Origin: Ehretia macrophylla
Taxonomy: Eukaryota; Streptophyta; Magnoliopsida; Boraginales; Ehretiaceae
Length of the DNA stretch: 64,000 nucleotides
Assembly: GCA_037974665.1 (NCBI GenBank)
Contig: CM075764.1
Location: 88,220,825 to 88,284,824 of the forward strand
Direction of reading: 5' to 3'
Below the pieces are notes generated by a model. It saw nothing but the letters and a program-made list of their open reading frames with translations, was not told where the DNA came from and searched no databases. Made by a program: the position numbers and the translations under genes. Positions 23,160 through 36,100 of this stretch are shown piece after piece. Each line of letters opens with the position of its first letter. Positions within the stretch are counted from its first letter, which is position 1.

Positions 23160-26100
23160 TATGGGAGGTGGGAAAAGTTGGGAGTTGGGGATGGATTTGT
23201 TTGTGGGTTTGGCACTTTTTGGTGTGAGTTTTGGCTTATTGTAAGTGGAAGGGAAATGGTATGTTTGGTTGGGTATTTTGGATTTGTTGGTGGAATGAGA
23301 AAGTAAGAGTAAAGTTGATAAGGATGAAGTGCATCATATATCTTGTATTTTAAAGTTTATTTTATGTTAATATCGTATAATTTATTTTAGTTAAGCTAAA
23401 CAAAGACTCTTTTTTTTATATATAATTGAGTCTAGTCAAGTTTTAAGATGAATGAATAATAAAAAAAGAATCAATTCAATGATAGTAGGATAAAATTGTT
23501 TTTACTAGATCACAAGTACTTTTTATTATTATGAAATTCTGTTCTTACTTGATCTGATGCATGGTGAGGACGCATTATTGCATCGAAAGTTTACTAATTA
23601 ATAATCCGGTAATTCGATGATCAGATTCCGTGAGTTAAATTTTTACGTCATTCAAAAAAAATGACGAATAAAAAAAGGCACTTTTACTTTGTAAAGTGTT
23701 AATTTCACCTTTTTATCTCTAAGGTCATTTCAGCAACTTGGTTACTGTGTTTTAATAATAAGAAACTAAGCAAGTGGCCAAATGTAATGACCTATTTAAA
23801 AATACATGATTCAATTTGATAGGTAGTCGTCTATTTTTAAAGACTTCCATTCAATTTTATTCTAAGCACCTTCCTTATTTTAAAGGATCTATTTTTAAAA
23901 ATTAAAAAAGAATGTAGAAGAAACCCGACTCACTAAATTTAGGGAGTCAAATATGTCAATTTAAGATGTCCATAAAAATAGAGAGCCTTATAACAAGTCT
24001 GTTAGAGCGCTTTAACTATGCCGAACTTCTATTTTTTACTAGCGAACCAAGATAAGGAGGTTGTTGAGATTAACCAAACAAATAAAGCTTATTTTACTTG
24101 ACCCACTCACTTTTATCTTAATCACTGTATTAATTCACTGCACGAAATTTCAAGGCAATAATTATTAAATTTACATATATATATATATATATATATATGT
24201 TAAGAAGAGATCAAATACACAATAAATTTTGAGTTTTATGCCTTCAACAAGAAAACAAAAGCTAATCTTGCAATAACCAAAATTTGAAGCATCTAAATGA
24301 AATCCAACTAGATAGAACAACATATGAGAAAAAAAAAAAAAGAGGATTTAAGGTATACTTGCAAAGAAAATATGATCTCTTGTACAGTTTGGGAACGGGT
24401 TTTGATTGATCAAAAAGAAGAATCTACTTCAAACAATACTATCACATTGGCTAGGAAGATAATTAAAACGCAATGAGAATCAGAAAGTCACTGTAAGAGT
24501 AATCTTAACAACTTCATCTCCAAGAGAATATAGTTTCCTTTGACTCATTAGTTTACCAGACAAAAACAATGCAAGGAGAAAGTGAAGCTACACAACATGA
24601 CTTTACTGCAAGAAAAAAAGGGTCAATTTGCCAAAAATAGCATGTCGAACCAGACTCCAAGCGCAGCCTCTTTTACCAATCTGCTGAAAACCCATGTCAC
24701 AGCAGCCTCCGCGAGTGCAACCTCCTTACAAATTCATGTGATGCTGTACTTTTTCTACTGTGAACAGAAAGGGTAGGTGGAACAGGGACATCACCGGCAC
24801 AACAATTTATCACTCTCATAAATGGATCATAATCCATCAGACAAGTCAACCATATGCGATAGAATAGATGCTCATGGATGCATGATGAAGAACCAGACTC
24901 GGCAAAGTGTGACCAAATACTGAGATGACTCCATTGTAATATCAAAATCCCTGAAAATTGGAAGAACGGGAATTAGGAACATACAAATAGAAATACCATG
25001 CAGAAGGAAAAGGCAACAATCTGATGCCATCAGCCAAGACAATGCTACTGGATGCCCCGAGTGGAATTAACATTACTTCACGAAGAAAAGCAAGCAAAGC
25101 ACACAACAGCCACAACTGGCAATAACACCAAATAAAATAGTGACCCCAGATTGATACCAAGTTCAGATTTTAGAAACAAGAAACTGTTAAAAACCACTTC
25201 ATATCTCCCAAAATACCTCCACAAACTATGCCCACAAAAGACAAATGACAAAGTAGTGAGTTGGAGATGTCGTCACTTATGATCATCTGACTCCCCACAG
25301 ACACCAAGACATGATTTCAAGCGTAGGTCCACTCGATATTTGAAGGATATATTAGAATAATTTCTCCTAAACCTTCAAAACACTTGCAGCTTTCACCCCT
25401 GATGACTTGCTTGTTAATGACCTCAGAGATTTAAGTTTCAAAATTCCAGGGATAAGTCTTCAAAATGAAAGAATGAAGTAATATAAGAAACATAAAGCAT
25501 GAAACAGGCAGGTATTTGTCTGTTATATAGTCATTATCTCAAATTTGGAAGATGGTCTGCAAAAGTATTCTGAAATTCTCAAAAGCTTTTTGAAGTGGCT
25601 GGCCGTTCCCCAAGGGACCAGCTAATACTTTCTATAACTGACCATTTCAGAAGATGCAATCATGGCCATCGTATGGGTTAATTTCACTTTGATACTGCAA
25701 ATTCTCTGCAATCCTGATTATAAATTGGTACTCATAGTTTGATATCTTAACCCATCTTAACTGCTAAAGATTGGTGCTATGAATTCGCCTATCAAAACCT
25801 TAGATGAAAAGAGATAAAAATAATGTACAAATACATGTGAAGAATGTACAAATCTGTTGAGAGATTTAAGTTTCAAATTTTTACCACTAAGATGTGGTAG
25901 AAAGCCTCTGATAAGAAACTGTTTGTTCTTTGAAGAAACAGATGCTCAAATCATATGGAGGATTGAATCAAAGTTAGTGAAAGATGTATACATTACAGTA
26001 AAGATTGGAAGCTTTCTTGACATTCCAAACTTCATGACTAACACAATAGTTATCAAAAGCATATGATCATAATTCAGATCACATGATTTGGTTTGATTCG

Positions 26101-26261
26101 TGAGCAAAATAATTTCGACTGGAAGGTGAATTGAAAATGTACATGATGCCAGCCAAATCACACTGAATTGTAGTGAATCATGATTCAACGATTCAGTACA
26201 ATTCACTTCTATGTATCTGGTCAGGTCAAGTTTGTTTCCTGACCTTTTTCTTTTATTTTTT
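23160..26261. other. Spacer between Z-ISO and CAS
   Basis: A (TA)n run lies at about 24175-24199. Minus-strand open frames at 24697-24945 and 24942-25160 adjoin and have less skewed base composition than their surroundings. I recognise no family, see no splice support, and do not call a gene. The stretch could be a non-coding transcript or decayed gene. Confidence 0.3.
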
Positions 26262-27240
26262 TTCCGACAAGGTTGTAAATGCCCCCCTGTGTTTTCATAA
26301 AGTTGCATTATAAACTTTGTGTTTTAAAAAGTCGCGTTATAAACCCTGTGTTAGGGGAAACGTTGCATACACGCCCCAAATTCAAATTTTGTTTAACTCT
26401 GTTAGTTAGCTTTGTAAAAAGATAAAATTGTCCTCGTTTAATGATAAATCCGTCAAATGGGGTATTTGTAACTTTTTTGATATCAGAAGTGGGTATTTAT
26501 CACTTTTTAATATTAGAGGGAGGTATTTACAACATTTTTTATTTTGCAATATCAAAACCATGTGCTAGTCTACCTTCTAAGGAGATCTACAACCTTAAAC
26601 TAATAAATATCATTTAATTAAAAGAATAAAAAAACGTATAGCTTATATAACAAAACATTGATGTCCACTATAAAAAATATAAATCTTATGCTTGAAGTTC
26701 AAAGTCATATTGCAACTAGCAATAATCGTACCTTCACTTGGAATCATGTTCTTCTATAAATAGATTAAAATCTTTAAATCAGTGCAAAATCAACTTCAAA
26801 TCGAAGGAAAATCACTTTGAAATAGTTTTTCTCTCTAAGATTGTCAATTTTTTTTTTTTTTTATCTTTGAAGGGCCAATTTACATCTTTATAAAAAAATA
26901 TAGGGGCAATTAGAAGCCTTATAAAAAACACAAGGGGCAATTTACAACCTTATCGAAAACACAAGGGGCTATTTACAACCTTATCGAAAACACAAAGGGC
27001 AATTAGCAACTGATATTAAAAAGGGTATTTTCGTCCTTCTACATGTGTTTTAAAGCTTGATAAATGTCATACTTGCATTTCAAGTGTGTGTATTACACTC
27101 ACGTTAAAATTGACAGAAAAATAGACGACGGAAGGTTATATGCAACGTTTTCCATAACACAGGGTTTATAACGCGACTTTTTAAAACACAGGCTTATGAT
27201 GCAACTTTGTGAAAACACAGGGGAGTATGGTGCATTTTAC
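26262..27240. mobile_element. Long-TIR (MULE-like) non-autonomous element
   Basis: Terminal inverted repeats of about 110 bases (26262-26380 and 27120-27240). Shared blocks include CCCTGTGTTTTCA, AAAGTTGCAT, GTGTTTTAAAAAGTCGCG and TTATAAACCCTGTGTTA. The ends resemble the GTAAAATGCACCATA type of plant MULE. The interior has no transposase but carries a minisatellite (26870-27012). A target duplication is not visible. Confidence 0.65.
26870..27012. repeat. Minisatellite inside the MULE-like element
   Basis: About four copies of a 31-37 base unit of the form GGGGCAATTTACAACCTTAT followed by a run of A and CACAA. The two middle copies are nearly identical. Confidence 0.75.
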
Positions 27241-27474
27241 TCAAAAAGAACTTATTTTTTAAGCTATAATAAAGCTCATCTGACCAAGGTAAGAAAAGCC
27301 AAGCATGCCTGCTCGGCTGGATTAAATCATGCCAATGGAAAACACCTCCTCTTGCTCTACCAGCCAGAATCCTCAGTAAGGATGAAGGTGATGAAAAGAA
27401 AGGGTCATTGTTGATTAACTCTTGTGTCCTTGGGGGGACAATTCACAGGTTAGGTTAGACACGGAAGCGCAACG

Positions 27475-27780
27475 TTATCATGGAAAAAGAAGGCTAGGGA
27501 TAATTTAGGAAATATGTATTTCAACAAACAGAAATAACAATTCTCTGTAATGATAGCCATAGCTTGGTAGTTTCCGGATAGTTTTAACGCTTCAACAGAA
27601 TCCATTAGGATATTAAGTAATGACAACCATCATGGGAAAAAAAAAGCTAGGGTTAATTTAGGAAATATGTATTTCAACAAACACAAATAACAATTCTATT
27701 TAATCATAGCCATAATTTGGTAGTTTCCAGATAGTTATAAAGCTTCAACAGAATCCATCAGGATATTAAGTAGCGTTTTT
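27475..27780. repeat. 153-base tandem duplication 3' of CAS
   Basis: Copies at 27475-27627 and 27628-27780. Both contain AATTTAGGAAATATGTATTT, TTGGTAGTTTCC and CTTCAACAGAATCCAT at the same offsets. They differ by scattered substitutions. The second copy ends about 100 bases before the CAS stop codon, so it may lie within the transcript. Confidence 0.85.
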
Positions 27781-27879
27781 CCATGTAATCAAATGATTAA
27801 TATAATTTGACCCAAAAAAAAAATGATTAACATAAAGTACAGTGAAACAAAGTGAAACATACCATGAAAAATATCTTTC

Positions 27880-30816
27880 TCAGACAATAGAGACGTTATA
27901 CGAGCTGCAAAGCTGAAGTAATGCAGCTTGATTTGCTGGCTCAAGATTTTCATTAATGACCTGAGGGTATGTCCCAGGAGACATAGCAGAAAGATTTGCC
28001 AAAGAGGCCACCAGGAATTGCTTTGGATCCTTAATATCCTTCAGAGGATCCTCCTCTTTCTTCCCAGCATTATACAGTTGAACAAAGGCGGCATTATAAC
28101 CAACAGTTTCCCCAAAATCCGGAACTTCTGGTTCCTCCTCTACCCTCTGTTCTTCAGGGCGTGAAAGAAGAGTAACAATGCTGTCCAGCATTTTCCCCCA
28201 AAGCTTAGAATCTAATAGAGTCGGAGATTCACAGATAAGCCTAGTTGAAGCAACTGAAGTTAGTTTGAGCTCAAGGGAACCTGTGATCAACTTGAGAATA
28301 GGCACCCAAAATTGCTCCAATATTGTGCGAAATATGTTAGGTTGAACAGCATCCATTGAATTCGCGAGGTTCTGAGACCCATACTTGACCAGAAAAAGGG
28401 ACAAATTTATCAGAAGATACTTGACGAACTTCACCGTTCTATTAAACTGGAGCCGTTTAAATAAGGAAACCCAAATGTGGCTGACATAGGGTGAAATCAC
28501 ATCATACCCAAGGTTCTCAATCACCGTGTTAAGCACATAAAACCCCTGTTCATCCGTGCTAGGAGATTGCACTAGTGTGTCAAAGATCCCAAGCACACTA
28601 GACAACCTTCCCTGTTGATTAAGTTCATGGGGTGCCTTTCGAAGAAATGCCTGGAGCAAACGAACAAGTGCAGGAACATTTGCAGACTTTTTCCATGATT
28701 CCGGTAAAAGAAGTAGTTGAAAGATCATCATGTAGTGCTGTGGAAGAGGAGGTCTACTCAAATCAACCAGCTGAGCAAGAAGTTGGAAAGCATAAGGGAA
28801 GAATTCACTTATATCTTTCCCCAGGATCATTTGGAGGCTGGGAAAAAGGCTTGCTTCAAAAGCTGATATGAGGGATGGATCCTTCTCGCTGGCCCGTCTG
28901 ATCAGAGTAGCGACTGATTCAAACAGGTAGTGATTAAAGACAGGGTTCTTCGGGTTCTCACAGACCCTGTTGAGAACAGCTGTCAGGCCACTAATGCATG
29001 GTAAAGCAACCTCCTGAGAGATGTCTGCAACTCCAAGAACACGCAAAATACACTTCATTACATACTGATTCTCCTCTGACTCTGGCTTCTGCAAGGCACT
29101 AAACAGGTTGGTCATCAACATTAACAGAACTGGGCTTATATCTCCTGCTGAATATCTTGCTCTTGCCCCATCATCCTTGACCAGCAAGAGTTTCTCAATG
29201 CAGCTTGCTGCATAAGAATGGACAACATTCGAGTCTGATGTCAGGAAACGAACTACATCCTGGAGCAATGCCATTGCAACAGGTTTCGAGATCTGATTTC
29301 TAAACATTGTGAAGAACTTCAATGCACCTGCCTTCAACATCGGGAATGCATTTACATCCTGTCTTTGCAGCTCAGGTACAATAACAGAACCAAAAAATCT
29401 TTCAACATCAACAAGATCAGTTGAAACCGAACTACCACCTGCCTTCTTCGTGGCAAGCGACACAACCAAATAAATAGCACAATCCTTGTGTTTCCAATTT
29501 GCAGCTGGATTCTCAGCAAACAACGCCAAACAACTCTGTATTTGAGCCGAGACCTTCTCAGTAACCTTGTCCTTATAATGCATAGCAATTCCCTTGAGGA
29601 GGTCACAAGCAATCCTCCTCCTCGTGTCGAGATCACTACCTTCCATATCCCTCCTTATGAACTCAACATAATTCATGTCAAACAACTCCTCATCCTCATC
29701 CCTTAGCATCACATTGGGAATAACAATACTCTGACAAATCTGCTGCAGAACATCATCTCTTGCAAACAGTGTATGGTGAACACTCGTGCTGACTGTGGTC
29801 AAGAACTTGATAGCAGTCACGGTAAGCCGTTCTCTGCTAGACAAAGCAGAAGCAGTCACAAGAAGACCCCAAACAGCCTCCACAAACCCACTCAAATAAG
29901 TCTGAAACAAGTCCTCCTCCTTCTCCATATAAAGACTAATATTTTCACATACAGCAGCTCGCAGCTCATCCACAAGCGCGAGCCCATCAGTACCAGCATC
30001 CTCAAGAGCAGGATATTTAACAGTGAGATACTTGTTAAACTCAACCATCCACTCATTCATATGGTCCTCAAAAAACTCGGGCAACTCCATAAAATTCAGA
30101 GAATAAAATATCCTACAACACAACCTCTGAGACTCTATATACGGCTTAAGGATCGCTGCAGTAGCAGCCCCCGAAGCCACCACTTGATCAATCAAACTTG
30201 CAGTCCGTTTAAACACTTCCAACAACGGCTTAGCAAAATTATCGAGACAGTACTTTAAATCAAGAAGCAACTCATTGGTCTTATACTGGTACCGAAATTT
30301 CTTGAACAACGAATTTATTGTAGCCAAACCCCCGCTCACGGAAGCATAATCATTAGCTTGGCTCAACCTATCGAGGGTAACAACAAGTTCAGGTAGCAAA
30401 GTAGGCCACGCTTTCGGAAAGTCATGTTTGCCAATCACGGCAAGGGCTTCACTCATCTGGGATTGTATCTTCGGGGACGAATTAACCATCAGGGAAACAA
30501 TCAAGCTCTTAATCTGTTCCTTTTCGGGGTCCAATATAGGGTTGCTTACTACATTATTAGGATCATTATTATTAGGGTTTTGCTGCGGAGCCCACCTGGA
30601 CTTCAGGTGGTTTTTGAAGTGAACAGCAGCAGCTTGACGGATCTGCTCGTCGACTGAGGGCTCGGCAACGAGGCGGAGCACGGCCAGGCCGTAATTGGGC
30701 TTGTCGGAAGCTTCCGAAAGGGCGGATTCAGCGCGGCGACGGGGTTCGGGGAGAGGGGAAAGAGTGTTGAGGAAGCATTCGGACAAAAAATTTAGAGTTT
30801 CCGGGTTCCACTCCAT
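27880..30816 (-). CDS. CAS: Exportin-2, importin-alpha re-exporter (CAS/CSE1)
   Basis: A single uninterrupted 978-residue frame from the ATG at 30816 ([15 protein letters not shown]). The frame extends two codons further, but that codon is TTG. The N-terminal importin-beta-like segment is at about 20-95 ([14 protein letters not shown]). The CSE1 HEAT-repeat core follows with [23 protein letters not shown]-like [32 protein letters not shown] and [17 protein letters not shown]. The conserved C-terminal stretch includes [20 protein letters not shown]. Length and start match plant CAS proteins (about 972 in Arabidopsis). CAS binds Ran-GTP and returns importin-alpha from nucleus to cytoplasm after import. 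No breaks are seen. Confidence 0.97.
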   Translation of the reverse strand: MEWNPETLNFLSECFLNTLSPLPEPRRRAESALSEASDKPNYGLAVLRLVAEPSVDEQIRQAAAVHFKNHLKSRWAPQQNPNNNDPNNVVSNPILDPEKEQIKSLIVSLMVNSSPKIQSQMSEALAVIGKHDFPKAWPTLLPELVVTLDRLSQANDYASVSGGLATINSLFKKFRYQYKTNELLLDLKYCLDNFAKPLLEVFKRTASLIDQVVASGAATAAILKPYIESQRLCCRIFYSLNFMELPEFFEDHMNEWMVEFNKYLTVKYPALEDAGTDGLALVDELRAAVCENISLYMEKEEDLFQTYLSGFVEAVWGLLVTASALSSRERLTVTAIKFLTTVSTSVHHTLFARDDVLQQICQSIVIPNVMLRDEDEELFDMNYVEFIRRDMEGSDLDTRRRIACDLLKGIAMHYKDKVTEKVSAQIQSCLALFAENPAANWKHKDCAIYLVVSLATKKAGGSSVSTDLVDVERFFGSVIVPELQRQDVNAFPMLKAGALKFFTMFRNQISKPVAMALLQDVVRFLTSDSNVVHSYAASCIEKLLLVKDDGARARYSAGDISPVLLMLMTNLFSALQKPESEENQYVMKCILRVLGVADISQEVALPCISGLTAVLNRVCENPKNPVFNHYLFESVATLIRRASEKDPSLISAFEASLFPSLQMILGKDISEFFPYAFQLLAQLVDLSRPPLPQHYMMIFQLLLLPESWKKSANVPALVRLLQAFLRKAPHELNQQGRLSSVLGIFDTLVQSPSTDEQGFYVLNTVIENLGYDVISPYVSHIWVSLFKRLQFNRTVKFVKYLLINLSLFLVKYGSQNLANSMDAVQPNIFRTILEQFWVPILKLITGSLELKLTSVASTRLICESPTLLDSKLWGKMLDSIVTLLSRPEEQRVEEEPEVPDFGETVGYNAAFVQLYNAGKKEEDPLKDIKDPKQFLVASLANLSAMSPGTYPQVINENLEPANQAALLQLCSSYNVSIV

Positions 30817-30949
30817 AGTCAATACTCTACTACCAGTGTATGTGTGTGTAGAAAAAATGTGTGTTAGTGCGTGTGAAAAAAAAAAAAAAAGTGGGTCTAG
30901 GGTTTTACAGAGATTTTAAGATCTATGATGGAGATAAGATGTGCTATAA

Positions 30950-31068
30950 AGTGCGTGTGTGTGTGTGTGTGTACGTAGAAATGAAGAAGCTTAGAGAGAG
31001 AGAGAGTACCTTTTGAGAGCGATCAGTGTCGGGAGAGAGAGAGAGTGTGTGTGTGTGTGTGTGTGTTT
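30950..31068. repeat. (GT)n and (GA)n tracts upstream of CAS
   Basis: Runs of GT (30954-30971 and about 31045-31067) and GA (about 30994-31006 and 31034-31044). In the sense of the gene these are CA and CT tracts in the leader or promoter, the same arrangement as at Z-ISO. Confidence 0.85.
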
Positions 31069-31122
31069 GAAAATGATAGTGGAGGGGAGCGGATCAATTT
31101 GAGTTGTCTGAGCGGGCCGGAA

Positions 31123-31128
31123 GGCCCA
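31123..31128 (-). promoter_or_regulatory. Candidate site II element of CAS
   Basis: TGGGCC on the minus strand, about 300 bases before the ATG. TGGGCY motifs bind TCP factors and are common upstream of plant housekeeping genes. A single motif is weak evidence. Confidence 0.3.
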
Positions 31129-31739
31129 TTTTGAAATTTTTCTTTTTTCTTCTAACAATAACTCATCTATAAAATTCTTCAATCTCGTGTCAAGTCATTA
31201 AAATTTTAACATCCTGTCAAAAACTTCACCTCGGTAAACTTTTGGAGTACAGATCGTCGAGCCACTAACAACTCTTAGGGTTCACTAAAACAGGAATACT
31301 CTGCGAAAGACTATTAAATAACATGTCGAGCTGATCTGACACTAAGTGAGTTGTATCTCTTAAGACTCAATATGAAAGAGAGAGGGTTTTTTTTTAACCC
31401 CAAATCCTATGTTGGAGGTATCTAGAGGCTCGCGCAGTATAATCGGGGAGCGTACCTAAGGACAACCATTACAATTAGGAGACATGCGGGCGAATAAAAA
31501 TACCTATAGATGAGGTATGCGAAGGTAACTTGTCTGCAGCATGTATGACAGTCTTTTGTTTGATGAGAATGGGAACGGCCATAGCATGATAAGAGGCATT
31601 ATCTATTGTACTTAATTACACGCAAAATTTATTAAGATTGGTTCAAAGAGAATTAGCTTTTCTAACTGATTCAGTTCCGAAATGTAATTAAGTATTTCGT
31701 CCACGATCCAAACACTCTACCACTATACAAAATATCAAG
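31129..31739. other. Spacer, nothing recognised
   Basis: No gene or element end is supported. Confidence 0.35.
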
Positions 31740-31975
31740 TCTATTCCTTCAAATCAATCACGGATTAGCAATAGTTTGGATTTGGAGATCTGTCAACTGT
31801 GGCACCGATTTTGTTCCAAAGCTAGCTAGGGTTTCAAATCTTACTTTAAATTGGGCGTGTTATTTGCTTTTTGGCCTTCTATCTATCTATCTTTAGATCA
31901 GACTTTGATGATTTAGAGATTAATGTCCTCTCGCCTCCTTAATGAAATGTCTTTAACCAATAAAGAAAAACAAGA
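31740..31975 (+). pseudogene. LINE 3' scrap (RNase H-like tail)
   Basis: One plus-strand frame near 31785-31860 reads RSVNCGTDFVPKLARVSN, the pattern seen at the RNase H-like end of plant LINE polyproteins (RSAN.VAD.LA). It is followed by an AATAAAG-containing A-rich tail near 31965. The copy is very short and cannot be functional. Confidence 0.4.
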
Positions 31976-32119
31976 AAATAAAAATACACTAACCCTTGAG
32001 TTGATAATTTATTTTTCTTTTATTTAAAAAGTGTACGAGACTTTCCAACCATACGAAATATTTTTATTTATTTACCCTTTGAAAACAAAACATTTATATA
32101 GAACAACATTTAACAAAGT

Positions 32120-32235
32120 AACACTAAACCTTTGGTCTAATGGTACGCCTCTCGCCGTAAGTACGAGAAATTGTAAATTCAATTATTAGAAGTGATATTT
32201 TTTAACATATATTGTACGACTTAGACCACTCTTAA
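32120..32235 (+). mobile_element. Possible tRNA-derived SINE remnant
   Basis: TTGGTCTAATGGTA resembles a tRNA A box as found in plant SINEs. A degenerate B-box-like stretch (GAAATTGTAAATTCAATTATT) follows about 35 bases later. The match is loose and no target duplication was found. Confidence 0.3.
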
Positions 32236-33116
32236 ATCGGGAAAAGAAAAACATTGAACATAAGTTTTGATAAATTGCAAGTTGTATTAAGAAGTTAAAT
32301 TACAAGCTTCAGTGGGTCTCCCCTTTACATCATCTCAACCTAATTATCTATGATTTCTAATAGGCCAACCAAGAGAACAAAATCAGATTTTATACATACA
32401 AAAGAGAAACAAATACTAGCAAATAAGTATACTATATTCTCAATGTCGCACAAGATTGATTCTATATTTTATGGACACAGCAAGGGATATAAATATTGTA
32501 TTCAGAATGGTTTTTGAACTAAAATTAGTGAGATTTGCAAATTCAAAACATCAAAATATTTTAAGTATTTTGTAGAATCAATAAAAGTTATACGATCGAA
32601 AACATATTCTGATAGAATGGAGGGAGAAAATCACTCATCAAAAAAGAACAATTATTTTAAAAGTCACTAAACTATTCCACGGTGTCTTAACATCAAATTA
32701 TTTTTCAACTTTAATAATCCATCAGTTATTCAAAATGACTTTATTTAAGTTCAAAAAAATTATTTTGAAGCCAAAGATAGTTCAATAATCAGAATAATTT
32801 AATGACACCTCAAATAATTTACCGTAAAAGATAGGACAAGAGCAACAATATTGAGAATTACATACCAACTTCTGATTTCATTTCTCATATAATATTCTAA
32901 TCAACATAAAAAAGAGAAGTTCAAGAAGCAGCTTTAAAGTAATACAAAACTAGAGATTAAAAAGGTTAATTTCGCCCAGCGGCTTAGTAATTATTGACGG
33001 TAGACAAAGCATGATAAACCAAATCAAACTAAGCCTTATTGACTTTGTGGGTCGGCTAAAAGCATCCAAGCCAGATGGTCAAAAAGAACATAGGCCTTGG
33101 TTCTACAGGCACCATA
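32236..33116. other. 3' flank of eIF3h
   Basis: No other gene is supported. The region nearest 33116 should contain the eIF3h 3' UTR. Confidence 0.35.
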
Positions 33117-36100
33117 TCAGTTCTCATGCAATGCTTTCATCAGATATAGCCTACTGAAGCTCTGGCCAGAAACACTGCAAGTAATAATGCAAATACATTA
33201 TTTCCCCCAAAAAAAAAAAATTATAAAACTCAACAATTTCTTTAATCGAATACAAATTGTGACCTCGATCTCCCAGATATTTCGAAAAGGGTTGGCAGAC
33301 AAGCACAATATTTTCTGAAATGCACCGTCTGATAAGTACCGTAGAGTATTTGACACAGTTAGCTACGCCTTCGTATTAAGCATGTCTTCTCTTTTCCTTA
33401 TAACTCGGGCCGAAAATGGTAGCCATGCGCTTTATTATGTCATTTAGAAATGGAAATCTTGCAATCGCAAATGACCTCCAAAAATCAGTCTTCGCATGTA
33501 TCATGCTTACTGGAAAGAACTAGACCGCCAATCAAACAAGAAATGACCAAATCCCCCCAAGAAAATGTTAAGCAGAGAAACGCATCCCCAGACCCAGGGG
33601 GATAGAGGATTGAGATTGGAACTCGAGTTTTCTATCCAAGAAAAATCCTAACCAAGGCAAAACAAAGGAGGCCCGTCATGATTTTTAGTTATATGATCAA
33701 CATAGATTTCCCCCCGCATTGAACTCGGGCAAAAAAAGGAGTTATGATGCTCACCAGATGGACAAGACGAGGTGGTCCACCCACATATACTCCCATTTTC
33801 AATTATCAATCAAGGAATTTGTTTACTCAATCACATTAAGTTAAATACACGTAAGACGGTCTACAATTGATTTTGAAATAAAACATACCCATTAATTTGG
33901 TTGCAATAGTTGGCAATTTGATTCGTGATGAGAAAGCTATCCAGTCGAGATGGCTCAGGAATTGGCTTGAATATGGGATTAGATGGATCTTCCTCAGGCA
34001 ATGGCTCTTCTCCTGCGGATTTACGAGCCATGTTCTCAGCCCTAAAGAACAAGCAAATAGCATATCAGAGAACAGCAATACACGAATCAGAAAAGTTTCT
34101 TTGGAGACATGATCTCATGATCACACGACAACAAGATTATAAACAAAGCACTTAGTAAAGGTTAAGACTTGGATATACACATAGCTTTTGCAAGCTGATA
34201 CTCTGTCAAAAACATGACTACACAACCAAACCTAGTATACATAACAATGCTGTTGGCTAAATTCATTTAACATTGCTTTCACAAACCTCAATCTGTGGTA
34301 ATTTCTAGACTCATCAACCAGTTTTTCCTTCTTCCCTAAGAAGTTCTTCCATCAATGTATACATATAGCTGGATTGTCCTTGTAGATTATGGCAGCTTCT
34401 CTTTCTTCTACCCACTCGTTGAGTATCTTCTGCAGGAATCTGTTCTTATCCTTTCTTAAGATCTTTGTACAGGATCAGAATCAACTAAGTGTTAACTAGA
34501 GATGCAGGGTTGATCTGCGATGGGATATTTTGCATCCTGCTATTGATACCCTTCACTAAGAGAACCAGCATACCATAACAATGGCCCCTTCATTCTAAAT
34601 AATATTCATAGTACATTTGGAAGTAGCATTTGGTTTCAGGGGAAGGTGGAATCACCTTTATGGTTTGATGGTGAGAAATGATGTAATAAGGTTTACTGAG
34701 TGGGACAAATGTGGAGAAATCGCTCAACTGAGCAGAACTTGGCTCATCCAGCTCAAATAATTACTCAAAGAGGTGCAACAGATTAAAATGTGGCAAAGAT
34801 CAATCATATCAAAATGACAGGAAGGGAAACTGAATTACGAAATAGTCTTACGACACATTTTAGAGATGATCAAGTAACTACTAATATGAGAAAGGGAGGG
34901 CTTAATAGAACTCCTCCAGCAAGTAGAAACCATAATCAAATTTTCTTGCATCTGTGTCCAACTCAGCACAAGAAGCTGACACAAAATCGGTCCTGCTTCC
35001 AATAAACTCAAACTTAGTGTCTGAAGGTGTGCAATAGTATAGACAGATAAATTAAATTATACTGACTGAAGGAAATCATAACACATACAGTCTTTGTTTT
35101 CAGGGATAAAAAGGGACAAAATCCAATGAAGAAAGAGCAATGGTTTCATAACATCAGGTTGCATCGCACACATACCAGAAACCCGTCACCACCTTCACCT
35201 TCTAAAAATATATTATGAAGCTTGAAGAAAGTTTCTCTAATCCCACGCAAAACATGAGAGGCTAAAACTAGGAAGACTAGAATGCAGTTAAGAAACAAAT
35301 GCTTTGAGTTCTGTGATGTCTCTTATAGCTGTTGTTAGAGTGACTCTACGAGGCTCCGTATGTATGGCTCTGTAAGCAGATAGGGAGCCAAAATGCCCAA
35401 ACAACTCTCCCACAAACTCATATATTTTCTCCATAAACCTGGTAGTGAAACTAGTTTTTCCTATTTTAGGCCAATTCCAATAGTCTTCCCTAGAGCACTC
35501 ATATTTTTTCCTTAAAACTGGAAGTGAAACTAGTTTTTCCTGTAGGTATCTCCTTATTTCAATCTACACTAACAAAACTCACTATTTTATCTAACACACT
35601 AATTTTAATTATATCTTATTTTCATTTTATTTATTATTATTTTTATTGTTATTGCAATTAAAAATCAATAATAGAAACTTTAGAGTGTTGAACATAAAAA
35701 ATTTGTGGGCTTGTTTCATCAAGGAAAATTACAACAAATAAAAACCCTCTGTCACGCAAAAAAAAATCATACTGCTCCCTTCCTCTCATCAAGCGCTCCT
35801 CCCCCCTACCTTCCTCCTCTCCTGCAAGCCACATCTTCCGCCACATCTTGCTCTATGTACGTGGATTTAACTAGAAGAATGTATTCAATTGGAGTTATGC
35901 TATCATATACTACTTTTAACAAATATATTTATGCATTTCTTTTAAAGTAGCCTTTAAAATGATTCATTTTAAAATTAAACTGAAAAAACAAAAATATTAA
36001 ATAAAAAAACTGTGTATCGGCCGGCACAACCAACCATGTTGAACCACATTTTGGAAAATTTTAACCAGTCATGCCCCCATCTAATGCTAGGCTGTTAAAC

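Noticed and set aside
30817-30822. Two extra N-terminal codons for CAS
   Set aside because: The codon at 30822 is TTG; the ATG at 30816 gives MEWN, the usual plant CAS start.
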